Shown here: positions 52,242-61,387 of the stretch, piece after piece | How positions within the stretch are numbered: position 1 is the first letter of the stretch | How the letters are laid out: every line of letters starts with the position of its first letter | Assembly: GCA_016704145.1 (NCBI GenBank) | Contig: JADJAS010000007.1 | Span: forward strand, 1,798,001-1,862,000 | DNA: 64,000 nucleotides | From: Rhodocyclaceae bacterium | Lineage (GTDB): Bacteria; Pseudomonadota; Gammaproteobacteria; Burkholderiales; Rhodocyclaceae | Direction of reading: 5' to 3' | The notes under the pieces: model-generated | What the model was told of the DNA's origin: nothing | Seen by the model: only the letters and a program-made list of their open reading frames with translations | Databases searched by the model: none | Program-made: the position numbers and the translations under genes

Positions 52242-53510
52242 ATGGATTTCAAGAACACGAGCGATTTCGTCAGCAGTTTCTGGAACATCTACGTGGCGGT
52301 GCTGGCTTTGGTCAGCGTCATTGGTTGCGGCGTATTTCTGCTGATCCAAGACAAGGCCAAGTCGAATGCCGGTCAGACGACTGGACACGTGTGGGACGAG
52401 ACGTTGCAGGAGTACAGCAATCCGTTGCCGAACTGGTGGCGCTGGATGTTCTACATCACGGTTATTTTTGCCCTGGCCTATCTCGCCCTCTATCCAGGTG
52501 TGGGCAACTACGCCGGGTCCTTTGGCTGGACCATGCGCGGCCAGTACGAAGACGAGATGAAGAGGGCAGACCAGCAATTCGCGCCGATCTTCAACAAGTT
52601 TCTGAGCCAGGACGTGATGGCGGTTGCCGCCAATGGCGAGGCAAAGGAGATGGGTCAGCGGCTTTGGCTGACGTACTGCGCGCAGTGCCACGGGTCGGAC
52701 GCCAAGGGAGCGAAGTCCTTCCCGAACCTGACGGATTCGGATTGGTTATGGGGCGGCACGCCGGACAAGATCAAGGCCACCATCAAGGAGGGCCATGATG
52801 CGGTGATGACTCCCAAGGGTACCAAGCCGGACATGGAAGCGGAGCAGGTGAAGGACGTCGTGCACTTTGTTCGTTCCCTTTCAGGGCTGTCGAACGACTC
52901 GATTCGCGCACAACGCGGCAAGGATCTCTATCCGGAAGCGTGTGCGGCCTGCCATGGACCCGATGCCAAAGGCAATCCCGATGCCGGCTACCCGAACCTC
53001 ACCGACAAGGTTTGGCTGTACAGTTCCCGCGAAGAGGAAATGATCGACATCGTCACCAATGGCCGAAGCAACCGCATGCCGGCATTCGGCGACTTCCTGG
53101 GCGATGCGAAGGTACATCTGCTCACGGCGTATGTCTGGGGTCTGGGCGGCGGAGTCAAGCCAGATGCTTCCGGTTCCGGACCCATGGCTGTTCTCGATGG
53201 AAATACCGCCAAGATCTATTTTTCAACCGGCAAGGCGGAGTTGGGTGCGGAAGCGCAGGGCGTCATGCAAGAACTGCTTGGCTTGGCGAAATCCAATCCA
53301 ACGGCCAAGTTTGCGATATCGGGTTTCCATGACGCCACGGGCGACAAGGCAGCCAACGAGGAGTTGGCAAAGACACGTGCACTCGCGGTGGCCGCCGTCC
53401 TTAAGGCAGCCGGTATCGGCGACGAACGCATCGAATTGCACAAGCCTGCCGAGACCACGGGTACGGGCGACAACAGGGAAGCTCGCCGCGTGGAGGCGAC
53501 GATTCTCTGA
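52242..53510 (+). CDS. ccoP: cbb3 oxidase diheme subunit CcoP with C-terminal OmpA-like domain
   Basis: A 422-residue protein, about 120 longer than usual CcoP. Residues 1-85 hold the FixP_N helices (two membrane segments), and two heme motifs follow: CAQCHG near residue 146 and CAACHG near 234. From about residue 316 to the end (VLDGNTAKIYFSTGKAELG, AISGFHDATGDKAANEELAKTRALAVAAVL, NREARRVEATIL) is an OmpA/MotB C-terminal type domain, known for binding peptidoglycan. The domain would lie in the periplasm. No linker or frameshift is seen. AAAGGA precedes the ATG. Confidence 0.93.
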   Translation: MDFKNTSDFVSSFWNIYVAVLALVSVIGCGVFLLIQDKAKSNAGQTTGHVWDETLQEYSNPLPNWWRWMFYITVIFALAYLALYPGVGNYAGSFGWTMRGQYEDEMKRADQQFAPIFNKFLSQDVMAVAANGEAKEMGQRLWLTYCAQCHGSDAKGAKSFPNLTDSDWLWGGTPDKIKATIKEGHDAVMTPKGTKPDMEAEQVKDVVHFVRSLSGLSNDSIRAQRGKDLYPEACAACHGPDAKGNPDAGYPNLTDKVWLYSSREEEMIDIVTNGRSNRMPAFGDFLGDAKVHLLTAYVWGLGGGVKPDASGSGPMAVLDGNTAKIYFSTGKAELGAEAQGVMQELLGLAKSNPTAKFAISGFHDATGDKAANEELAKTRALAVAAVLKAAGIGDERIELHKPAETTGTGDNREARRVEATIL

Positions 53511-53529
53511 TTTGCCAAGTCATCGATCG

Positions 53530-53556
53530 GGGCGAGGTGGTTGCGTTGCCTCGCCC
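53530..53556 (+). terminator. Hairpin after ccoP, possible weak terminator
   Basis: An 8-bp stem (GGGCGAGG with CCTCGCCC) with an 11-base loop lies 20 bases after the ccoP stop. No T run follows, so it may only stabilise the mRNA end. The rest of the 237-base gap before ccoG shows no clear signal. Confidence 0.4.
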
Positions 53557-53747
53557 GCTGGCAAGGGCAGTCTGCTGGTAACGGTCGACGTCGGTGGATT
53601 CTTGGCCTGAACGTGGTGCGCGGATGCTGTTTTGGCCCGATGCGGGCCGGCAGAACCGGCGGTCGATAGCATCAGGTAGACGTGTGGGGGCGTCTGCTTG
53701 AAGCAGGTATATTGCAGTTGGCTTATTTCATTCTTCCGGAAACAGGC

Positions 53748-55163
53748 ATGACCACCAAGCTCCCACCAAGTGCCGTCGCCGGCGCGGAAGCCCCCGAGTC
53801 TCTTTACGAGGCCCACAAGAAAATCCACCCGAAGGCCGTGACTGGCATTTTCGCCACTTGGCGCTGGATTCTCGTCTGGTTCACCCAACTCTTGTTCTAC
53901 GGACTTTGCTGGTTGCCATGGAACGGGCGGCAGGCAGTGTTGTTCGATCTTGTCGAGCGGAAGTTTTATTTGTTTGGCTTGGTGTTCTGGCCACAGGATG
54001 TGTTTTTTCTGGCGGTTCTGTTGATTATCTCGGCTTATGCCTTGTTTCTGTTTACCGCCGTGGCGGGCCGGCTATGGTGTGGCTATGCCTGCCCGCAAAC
54101 TGTTTATACGGAGATATTTCTCTGGATAGAGCAGAAGATCGAGGGGGATCGCAATGCGCGAATCAAACTCGACGCCGCGCCGATGAGTGGTGCCAAACTG
54201 ACCAAGCGAGCCCTGAAGTACGGGCTATGGATCGTTTTCGCGTTCTGGACGGGCTTTACCTTCGTGGGCTACTTCACCCCGATGAAGGAGCTAGTGCAGT
54301 CGGCCATGACGCTGTCGTTCGGGTCATGGGAGTGGACGTGGATAATCCTTTACTCGGGACTTACTTATGGTTTTGCCGGGCACCTGCGGGAGCAGGTCTG
54401 CAAGTACATGTGTCCCTACGCGCGATTTCAGGGCGTCATGTTCGATCCCGATACGCTTGTCATTACCTATGACGAGGAGCGAGGCGAGCCAAGGGGCACC
54501 AGGAAGCGGAGTGCCGACCACAAGGCTCTTGGGTTGGGCGAATGCATCGATTGCGACCAATGTGTCGCTGTCTGTCCAACCGGCATCGATATCCGCAAGG
54601 GGCTCCAGTATGAGTGTATTGGTTGTGCCGCGTGCATCGATGTCTGTGACCAGGTGATGGACAAGATGGGCTACCCGAGGGGGCTGATTCGCTACTCGAC
54701 CGAAAATGCCTTGGCCAAGCATTGGGGATCGAGGGAAATACTCGGGCATGTCGGGCGCCCCCGTATCATTGTCTACACATTGATTCTAGGCGCGATTACC
54801 CTGGCCTGGGTTTGGGGGCTGGCAACCAAGCCGGCGCTGCGTGTCGACGTGATTCGCGATCGCATGACGCTGGCACGCGAGGTCGAAGGCGGACTGGTCG
54901 AAAACGTGTTTCGCCTTCAGGTCATGAATGTCTCCGAGCAGGAGCAGCGCTATAGCGTGAGTGTCAGCGGGTTGAATGGAATCGCGCTGATGGGAGACCC
55001 GATCATTCAGCTATCGTCGGCAAGCAACAAGAACGTGATGTTCCAGGTGAGGGTTCCACCCGAGTCCGCCGCGAAGGGCTCGCGTACGATTTATTTCGAC
55101 GTGACGTCGCTGAGTGACAAGGACATCGCTGTCCACGAGAAGGCGATATTCCTGATGCCATGA
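53748..55163 (+). CDS. ccoG: cbb3 oxidase assembly protein CcoG
   Basis: A 471-residue polytopic ferredoxin-like protein. The N-terminal half has helices with WCGYACPQTVYTEIF, and two [4Fe-4S] sites are in CIDCDQCVAVCPTG and CIGCAACIDVCD. The C-terminal part is a periplasmic Ig-like domain. CcoG reduces copper for cbb3 assembly. The ATG at 53748 is chosen over an upstream frame at 53682 because homologs start close to it. Confidence 0.95.
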   Translation: MTTKLPPSAVAGAEAPESLYEAHKKIHPKAVTGIFATWRWILVWFTQLLFYGLCWLPWNGRQAVLFDLVERKFYLFGLVFWPQDVFFLAVLLIISAYALFLFTAVAGRLWCGYACPQTVYTEIFLWIEQKIEGDRNARIKLDAAPMSGAKLTKRALKYGLWIVFAFWTGFTFVGYFTPMKELVQSAMTLSFGSWEWTWIILYSGLTYGFAGHLREQVCKYMCPYARFQGVMFDPDTLVITYDEERGEPRGTRKRSADHKALGLGECIDCDQCVAVCPTGIDIRKGLQYECIGCAACIDVCDQVMDKMGYPRGLIRYSTENALAKHWGSREILGHVGRPRIIVYTLILGAITLAWVWGLATKPALRVDVIRDRMTLAREVEGGLVENVFRLQVMNVSEQEQRYSVSVSGLNGIALMGDPIIQLSSASNKNVMFQVRVPPESAAKGSRTIYFDVTSLSDKDIAVHEKAIFLMP

Positions 55164-55672
55164 GGAATTCAGGTGACGACGATTTCGGACGGCCATGGTA
55201 TCGCCACTTGTGGCCATGGTTGCTGATGCTTGGTCCGACCTTGGTCATCGTTGCTGGTTTCGTGACCGCATGGATCGCTTACTCGACTAGCGATGGGTTG
55301 GTCGCCGAGGACTACTATAGAAAAGGCCTCGTGGTGGATCAGACGGTGGCACGCAGTCAAGAAGCCGCCAAACAGGGCTTGCGTTTGCAGGCACGTCTTG
55401 CCGAACACACGATGGATGCCCTGCTCGTGGCGACCAACAACGAGAACTTCATCTATCCCAAGCGCTTGAGGGTGACACTGTCCCATCCGACCCGCGCAGG
55501 TCTCGACCAAGAGTTCATGCTGGATCGCGTTGGTGATCGCTATGGTGGCAAGTTTCGTCTGCCGGCATCGGGACACTGGTTGATTCTTGTCGAGGACGAA
55601 GCCGTCTCCTGGCGGCTCATGGGCAATGCCGTTCTGCCTATCAACGGCGAACTGACGATAGGCGGGCCGTAG
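55160..55672 (+). CDS. ccoH: cbb3 oxidase assembly protein CcoH/FixH
   Basis: A 170-residue protein with one N-terminal helix (LLMLGPTLVIVAGFVTAWIAY) and the FixH motif LVAEDYYRKGLVVDQ. It interacts with the oxidase during assembly. The ATG overlaps the ccoG stop (ATGA). Confidence 0.92.
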   Translation: MRNSGDDDFGRPWYRHLWPWLLMLGPTLVIVAGFVTAWIAYSTSDGLVAEDYYRKGLVVDQTVARSQEAAKQGLRLQARLAEHTMDALLVATNNENFIYPKRLRVTLSHPTRAGLDQEFMLDRVGDRYGGKFRLPASGHWLILVEDEAVSWRLMGNAVLPINGELTIGGP

Positions 55673-55709
55673 ACCGGTCGAGTGACCGATGTGTTTTCGA
55701 CTGTGATCT

Positions 55710-56153
55710 TTAGCGATACACGAGGACGGGAATGGTCGAATGCGTCAGCACCTTTTGGGTTTCGGAGCCAAGCAGCAACCCGCTGAACCCTCGGCGCCCG
55801 TGTGAGGCCATGAAAATCAGATCGCAACCTGCATGGCCCGCCGCTTCAATGATGGCTTGATAGGGCAGATCGCTGATGCTGTCGAATGTCGCGCTCGGTA
55901 CTCCGGCTTCCAGTGCGACGGCGCTTGCCTTGGCGAGAATTTCCTGCGCTTGCCGGTCGGCCATCTCGGCAAACTTTTCGGGTGTCGTAGGGTCTATCAA
56001 TGCGCCTTCCCCGTAAAAGGCAACGGGGTAGTCTGGTTTGGCAAAGAAAAAAGTCACCTTTGCCGCCACCTCTTTCGCAAACGCGACGGCGCGCCTAACG
56101 GTTTCAATGGAAAGTTGCGAGCCGTCGGTGGGAACGAGTATGTGCTTGAACAT
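55710..56153 (-). CDS. Universal stress protein (UspA family)
   Basis: A 147-residue protein with the Usp start MFKHILVPTDGSQLS and the ATP-binding motif SHGRRGFSGLLLGSETQKVLTHSTIPVLVYR (key residues G, G, S). GGAGG lies five bases before the ATG at 56153. An FNR box with a well placed GATAAT lies upstream, as for ANR-controlled stress proteins in pseudomonads. It probably helps survival without oxygen. Confidence 0.92.
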   Translation of the reverse strand: MFKHILVPTDGSQLSIETVRRAVAFAKEVAAKVTFFFAKPDYPVAFYGEGALIDPTTPEKFAEMADRQAQEILAKASAVALEAGVPSATFDSISDLPYQAIIEAAGHAGCDLIFMASHGRRGFSGLLLGSETQKVLTHSTIPVLVYR

Positions 56154-56185
56154 GGAAACCTCCTCCGAGAACGGTCCATTGGCCA

Positions 56186-56226
56186 ATTATCAAGCCAAGG
56201 GCAGGCAACCCGTTGATGCATGTCAA
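56186..56226 (-). promoter_or_regulatory. FNR/ANR box and -10 of the universal stress gene
   Basis: TTGATGCATGTCAA (56213-56226) has the same half-site pair as the ccoN box. On the minus strand GATAAT (56191-56186) is a good -10; the box centre is about 41 bases before the predicted start at 56179. It could also act toward the plus-strand MBL gene, but no -10 fits there. Confidence 0.72.
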
Positions 56227-56264
56227 CATGGCCGGAAGCGGCCAGAGAAGAATCCTTGCCAACC

Positions 56265-56744
56265 ATGCAAATTCGCTTTCTTGGCGCTGCTCGCGAAGTA
56301 ACGGGTTCTTGTTTCCTGCTCGAAGGGGCCGGAGTGCGATTGCTGGTTGATTGTGGCATGTTTCAGGGGGGCCGCGAGGCTTACCGCCGTAATCTTTCTG
56401 CGCTTGACTTCGGTTTTTCGCCGCGGGCACTTGACCTCGTCGTATTGACGCACGCGCATATCGATCATTCCGGCCTGCTTCCCCGGCTGGTCGCACTTGG
56501 ATTTCGTGGGCCGGTCTATGCGACGCAGGCGACTACTGATCTCGCGGAAGTGCTCCTGCTTGATTCCGCGCACATCCAGGAAAAGGAAGCCGAATGGGAA
56601 AATCGACGTCGTCACGAGCGCGGTGCGCGTCGAGGGGGGAGCGAGCGCCGCTCTATACCGTTAACCAGGCCCGACAATGCCTTCGCCAGCTGCGGCCATG
56701 TTCATATGATGTGGAACTGCAGCCAGCGCCTGGGATCCGCATGA
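56265..56744 (+). CDS. MBL-fold/beta-CASP RNA-processing-like protein, N-terminal part (frameshifted)
   Basis: From the ATG at 56265 (MQIRFLGAAREVTGSCFLLE) this part has the MBL zinc motif THAHIDHSG near residue 62. After about residue 124 (ENRRRHERGARRGGSER) the family sequence continues PLYTVNQARQCL in the other frame, so one base is missing near 56631-56654, either in a run of six G (56634-56639) or in the CGCCG that follows. The second half is the next entry. These proteins belong to the CPSF/RNase J-like group and often sit near phaC in facultative bacteria. Confidence 0.8.
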   Translation: MQIRFLGAAREVTGSCFLLEGAGVRLLVDCGMFQGGREAYRRNLSALDFGFSPRALDLVVLTHAHIDHSGLLPRLVALGFRGPVYATQATTDLAEVLLLDSAHIQEKEAEWENRRRHERGARRGGSERRSIPLTRPDNAFASCGHVHMMWNCSQRLGSA

Positions 56745-57691
56745 AGTTTCGAGACGCGGGGCATATCCTGGGATCCTCGATCATCGAGTTGTGGCTTAGC
56801 GAGGGCGGGCGAATGCGCAAGTTGGTGTTTTCAGGAGACCTTGGTCAGCCCGACAGGCCGGTTCTCAATGACCCCACACCCATAACCGAGGCTGACGTCC
56901 TGATTGTCGAGTCCACCTACGGCAACCGGCTGCACAAGAACATGGCCGACACGGAGGATGAACTGGTCCACGCGTTCGAGGACACGTTGGCGCGCAAGAA
57001 CGGCAATGTCATTTTGCCGGCCTTTGCGGTAGGCAGGACCCAGGAGATCCTGTTCATCCTGACCGACCTGGTAAGGCGCGGCCGGCTGCCGGCCATGACG
57101 GTACATGTTGATTCGCCCATGGCCGAGGCGGCGACGACCCTGACGCTGAAGCACATGGATCTGCTCGATGCTCCGACGCGCGACTTGGTCACCTGGAACC
57201 GGAGGCATCCCGACAAGCCGGCCATCAGATTCGTTCGGGAAGTCGAGGAGTCGATGGCGCTCAATGAGATCAAGGCCGGGGCGGTGATCGTCGCCGCAAG
57301 CGGGATGTGTGATGCCGGCAGAGTCAAGCACCACTTGCGCCATAACCTGTCGCGCCGAGAGTGCTCGGTGGTCATTACGGGTTTTCAGGCAATCGGCACA
57401 TTGGGCCGACGCCTGGTGGATGGCGCGCGCTGGGTCAGGATATTCGGTGAAGAGATTCCGGTCAGAGCCGATATCTACACCATCGGCGGTTTATCCGCAC
57501 ATGCTGATCAGAAGGCGCTGTTGGGGTGGCTGGCACACTTTCGGCGCCCGCCCGCACGGTGCTTCGTTGTGCATGGCGAAGCAGGAACGGCGGCAATTTT
57601 CGCCGATGCGGTGCGTGGCTTGGGCTGGCCCGACGTGACTGTGCCGGCGCATGGCGAACTTCATCTGCTCAGCGGGGGGGGGAAGCAGTGA
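56594..57691 (+). CDS. MBL-fold/beta-CASP RNA-processing-like protein, C-terminal part (frameshifted)
   Basis: The frame is real from about 56640. It contains the beta-CASP region (LPAFAVGRTQEILFIL, MAEAATTLT), the AASGMCDAGRVKHHL motif, TGFQAIGTLGRRLVDGA and the C-terminal SAHADQKALLGWL and FVVHGE. These are the remaining motifs of RNA-specificity-type MBL proteins. The role is probably RNA cleavage. The end overlaps phaC (GTGA), which suggests co-expression. Confidence 0.82.
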   Translation: MGKSTSSRARCASRGERAPLYTVNQARQCLRQLRPCSYDVELQPAPGIRMKFRDAGHILGSSIIELWLSEGGRMRKLVFSGDLGQPDRPVLNDPTPITEADVLIVESTYGNRLHKNMADTEDELVHAFEDTLARKNGNVILPAFAVGRTQEILFILTDLVRRGRLPAMTVHVDSPMAEAATTLTLKHMDLLDAPTRDLVTWNRRHPDKPAIRFVREVEESMALNEIKAGAVIVAASGMCDAGRVKHHLRHNLSRRECSVVITGFQAIGTLGRRLVDGARWVRIFGEEIPVRADIYTIGGLSAHADQKALLGWLAHFRRPPARCFVVHGEAGTAAIFADAVRGLGWPDVTVPAHGELHLLSGGGKQ

Positions 57692-59412
57692 CGCGAACCA
57701 ATGGCGCCGTATCTCCAACTGCCGCCTGGGATGCGTTGCATCAGGTGGTCGAGTCCAATATCGACCCGCTTGGCATGACCGTACCTATCATGCATGCGCA
57801 GCTTGCCTGGCTCATGCACCCGCAGGAACTGAGCGAAGCCGTTGCCGACTATGCAGGCAAGATGTTGGCGCTGCAATGGCACTCCTGGCGACGCGTGCTC
57901 GGCGTGCCGAGCGAGGACGTGGAAAGGCCGAATCCGGGCGATACGCGATTTGCCGACACCGTCTGGAGCGACTCCGCAGGTTGGGATGTCGTCAAGGAGT
58001 GGTACCTGCTCTGCACCCGCCACATCCAGGACATGCTCTATGGTACGCCAGGCCTATCGAGCCAGGAACGGCGCCGAGCGGCCTTCTGGTGGCGAAAATG
58101 GCTCAACGCGATGGCGCCGACCAATTTTCTGATGACAAACCCGGTTGCCATGCGCAAGTTGGCGGAAACGAATGGCGATAGCCTCGTTCGAGGTTTCAGG
58201 AACTTCCTCGCCGACTTGCAGGCGGGCACTGTGCGCATGACTAATCCGGACGATTTCCAGGTGGGCAAGAATCTGGCGACGACATCGGGGAAAGTGATCT
58301 ATCGGAACCGACTACTGGAGGTCATTCACTACGCGCCGACGCAGGCGAAAGTCCATTCGGTTCCGCTGGTGATTGTTACGCCCTGGATCAACAAGTTCTA
58401 CATCCTTGACATCAACCCTAGGAAGAGCTTGGTCCGGTATCTGGTCGACCAGGGCTTCGACGTATACATCACCAGTTGGAAGAATCCGGGCGAGGACATG
58501 AGGAACACCGGTTTCGACGACTACCTGACCGAGGGCATTGGCCGTCTGGTGGAAGTGGCGCGGGCGACGTCCGGTTCGCCAAAGGTCAATGCCGTGGGAT
58601 ATTGCATCGGCGGCTCGGCGCTGGCAATGTATATGGCGTGGGCCAACCGACACTATCCGGCGAAGAATGTTCCCGTGGCATCAGCTACCTTTTTCACGAC
58701 TTTGGTCGATTTTCACAAGCCGGGCGACATCGAGGTGTTTCTCGATGAAGGCAGCTACAACTTCCTCGCCAAGTCCATGGATCGAAAGGGTTACTTGGAC
58801 GGCATGGAAATGGCGTCGGCCTTCCGTCTGCTGCGTTCAAACAGCCTGATCTGGCACTACGTGGTGCACGGTTACCTTTATGGCGAAACGCCTCCGCCAT
58901 TCGACGTCCTGTACTGGAACATGGATACCACGCGGATGCCGGCCGCCATGCACAAGTGGTACTTGCGCGAACTCTATCTCGACAATGCGTTGATCAAGAA
59001 GGACGCCTTGACGGTCGCGGGCGAGCCGTTGAGCCTGGAGCGTATCGTCCAGCCCGTCTACGCTGTTGCCGCAGCGGATGACCATATTGCGCCATGGCGG
59101 CAGACTTTCCGCCTCAATAACCAAGTCGCGGGGAGCAAGCGCTTCGTGTTGTCCAGTTCCGGCCACGTACTGGGCATCCTCAATCCGCCGGTCCACCCGC
59201 CCAAGCGGGAGTACTGGGTGGCCGCAGTCGAGCGTCACGACACCACGGAAAGCTGGCGCGAGCATGCAACGCATGCCTTGGGATCGTGGTGGGAGGACTG
59301 GATGAAATGGTTGAAGCCGATGTCCGGCAGGATCATCAGGCCGCCGCCGGTGGCTACCCCGGCGTATCCGGCCTTGGTCGACGCGCCGGGAACCTACGTG
59401 CTGGAGCCGTAG
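57688..59412 (+). CDS. phaC: Polyhydroxyalkanoate synthase PhaC
   Basis: A 574-residue class I-type PHA synthase with the lipase-like box GYCIGGSA (catalytic Cys about residue 306), the Asp in AADDHIAPW and His in SSGHVLGI. It polymerises hydroxyacyl-CoAs to storage polyester. The start is the GTG at 57688 that overlaps the MBL gene. No phaA, phaB or phasin gene is near, so it may be a second, stress-linked synthase. It is not next to the usual pha operon genes. Confidence 0.95.
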   Translation: MTRTNGAVSPTAAWDALHQVVESNIDPLGMTVPIMHAQLAWLMHPQELSEAVADYAGKMLALQWHSWRRVLGVPSEDVERPNPGDTRFADTVWSDSAGWDVVKEWYLLCTRHIQDMLYGTPGLSSQERRRAAFWWRKWLNAMAPTNFLMTNPVAMRKLAETNGDSLVRGFRNFLADLQAGTVRMTNPDDFQVGKNLATTSGKVIYRNRLLEVIHYAPTQAKVHSVPLVIVTPWINKFYILDINPRKSLVRYLVDQGFDVYITSWKNPGEDMRNTGFDDYLTEGIGRLVEVARATSGSPKVNAVGYCIGGSALAMYMAWANRHYPAKNVPVASATFFTTLVDFHKPGDIEVFLDEGSYNFLAKSMDRKGYLDGMEMASAFRLLRSNSLIWHYVVHGYLYGETPPPFDVLYWNMDTTRMPAAMHKWYLRELYLDNALIKKDALTVAGEPLSLERIVQPVYAVAAADDHIAPWRQTFRLNNQVAGSKRFVLSSSGHVLGILNPPVHPPKREYWVAAVERHDTTESWREHATHALGSWWEDWMKWLKPMSGRIIRPPPVATPAYPALVDAPGTYVLEP

Positions 59413-59514
59413 GCGCGCGGATTGGCAGCGGCCAGATACCCGGGATCGGCTATCATTACTACCTTTGCGTCGGTCCAGACCGGCGACATCCGGCGCGGGA
59501 GCGAGACAACGATA

Positions 59515-60777
59515 ATGAAGTGCGTCGACGATTTCCGGTGGCGACTAGGGGCCAAGGAACGGCTGCCCATTGTCATCGGTGGCATGGGTGTTGATATCTC
59601 AACGGCCGAACTGGCGCTGGAGGCGGCACGTCTCGGTGGGATCGGCCACATTTCCGATGCGATGGTGCCGACGGTCTCCGACCGGCGCTTCAAGACGCGC
59701 TTCGTCAAGGACAAGCTCAAGCTGTACAAGTACAACGTCGCCAACGCCGACAAGTCCGACGTGCGCTTCGATCTCGGGCATCTGGCGGAAGCGACGAGAT
59801 TGCACGTCGGTCGCACCATGGCGGAAAAGCGCGGCGATGGGCTGATCTTCATCAACTGCATGGAAAAGCTGACCATGAACGCGCCCAAGGAAACACTGCG
59901 CGTTCGCCTCTCGGCCGCCCTTGATGCCGGCATTGATGGCATCACCCTTGCTGCCGGGTTGCATCTCGGTTCCTTCGCGCTGATCGAGGATCATCCGCGG
60001 TTTCGCCAGGCCCATCTGGGCATTATCGTATCGTCGCTGCGTGCGCTTCAGCTGTTCTTGCGCAAGAATGCCCGGCTCGAACGTCTCCCCGACTACGTCG
60101 TGGTCGAGGGGCCGCTGGCCGGAGGGCATCTTGGCTTTGGCATGGACTGGGCGAAACATGATCTCGCCGCCATCTTTGGCGAGATCCGCGATTGGCTGGC
60201 GGTGGAGAAGCTCGCCATTCCCCTTGTCCCGGCGGGGGGTATCTTTTCCGGTGGCGACGCGGTGGCCTTTCTTGAACTGGGAGCGGCCGCCGTGCAGGTG
60301 GCGACGCGATTCACCGTCACCCGCGAATGCGGCTTGCCGGATGCCGTTCAGCAGGAATATTTCCGTGCGACCGAACAGGACATCGAGGTCAACAACATCT
60401 CACCGACGGGCTACCCAATGAGGATGCTGAAAAGCAGTCCGGCCATCGGCGACGGCATTCGGCCAAACTGCGAAGCCTACGGCTATCTGCTCGACACCAA
60501 CGGCCGTTGTGCCTATATCGAGGCCTACAATCGCGAAGTGGAGGGGCACCCCGGCGTCAAGAAGGTTTCGGTCAAGGACAAGACCTGCTTGTGCACCCAC
60601 ATGAGAAACTTCGAGTGCTGGACTTGCGGGCACTACACCTATCGCCTCAAGGACACTACGCATCGTCGGGATGATGGAAGCTACCAGGTGTTGTCCGCGG
60701 AGCATGTGTTCAGGGACTATCAATTCAGCAAGGGTGGCTCGATCAACTTGCCGCCCCCGGGAGGTGCCCAATCGTGA
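59515..60777 (+). CDS. Nitronate monooxygenase/2-nitropropane dioxygenase-like protein
   Basis: A 420-residue FMN-type TIM-barrel protein. LPIVIGGMGVDISTAELALEAARLGGIGHISDAM, VEGPLAGGHLG, PAGGIFSGGDAVAFLELGAAAVQVATRF are family motifs. The C-terminal 70 residues have a Cys cluster CLCTHMRNFECWTCG that could bind iron-sulfur or zinc, unusual for the simple enzymes. The substrate is unknown. The next gene overlaps its end by four bases. Confidence 0.85.
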   Translation: MKCVDDFRWRLGAKERLPIVIGGMGVDISTAELALEAARLGGIGHISDAMVPTVSDRRFKTRFVKDKLKLYKYNVANADKSDVRFDLGHLAEATRLHVGRTMAEKRGDGLIFINCMEKLTMNAPKETLRVRLSAALDAGIDGITLAAGLHLGSFALIEDHPRFRQAHLGIIVSSLRALQLFLRKNARLERLPDYVVVEGPLAGGHLGFGMDWAKHDLAAIFGEIRDWLAVEKLAIPLVPAGGIFSGGDAVAFLELGAAAVQVATRFTVTRECGLPDAVQQEYFRATEQDIEVNNISPTGYPMRMLKSSPAIGDGIRPNCEAYGYLLDTNGRCAYIEAYNREVEGHPGVKKVSVKDKTCLCTHMRNFECWTCGHYTYRLKDTTHRRDDGSYQVLSAEHVFRDYQFSKGGSINLPPPGGAQS

Positions 60778-61373
60778 CCCAGGCGGCTGGAACCGGCGGT
60801 GAGTTGCGCCGCATCGTGCGGATCAACGAAGAGATCAAGAGCGTCGTGGCCACCGCGTTCAAGATCAACCTGATGGCGATGAATGCCATTTTCCTGGCCA
60901 AGCGCGCTGGTCAAGCGGCGCTTGGTTTCAGCGTCCTGTCCAACGAATTGCGACGATTTGCCACCGACTTGCAGCAGCAGATGGAGGTTTTGCGGCAAAT
61001 GACGCACGGCAGCGTGGCTTCTGTCACCGCTCTGGTCAAGACCGAGCGCCTCAATCGAGTTGTCGATCGCATGCGGAGCGAGCTGAGCGGGCAGGCGCGC
61101 GCCATGATCGAACGTTACTTGCGCAATCGACAGACCACTTCCTTCGTGCTCCATCAGGAAGCGATCGCGACCCAGAACCGCCGTTTGAGCCAGACTATCG
61201 CCGATACGGCGCAACTGGTCGAACTGGGCAGCGTGCTGGCGCGATCGGCAAAAATCGAGGCAGCATATGGCGGAAGCTTTTCTGCGGCGCTGATGCAGGT
61301 ATCGAGTGATTTCGAGCACACTATCGCCGAGATTCACCGTTCGCTGGAACAGTTGTCGCGACATCACGACTAA
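60774..61373 (+). CDS. Short chemoreceptor-like signalling protein
   Basis: A 199-residue soluble helical protein with no membrane segment. Residues 15-65 (INEEIKSVVATAFKINLMAMNAIFLAKRAGQAALGFSVL, in parts) strongly recall the signalling tip of methyl-accepting chemotaxis proteins ([26 protein letters not shown]). The remainder is coiled-coil-like. It lacks a sensor domain, so a partner must supply input, perhaps the next-door ODP-like protein. The GTG start overlaps the upstream gene. Function is inferred. Confidence 0.72.
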   Translation: MTQAAGTGGELRRIVRINEEIKSVVATAFKINLMAMNAIFLAKRAGQAALGFSVLSNELRRFATDLQQQMEVLRQMTHGSVASVTALVKTERLNRVVDRMRSELSGQARAMIERYLRNRQTTSFVLHQEAIATQNRRLSQTIADTAQLVELGSVLARSAKIEAAYGGSFSAALMQVSSDFEHTIAEIHRSLEQLSRHHD

Positions 61374-61387
61374 GGGGAGCGTTGCCC

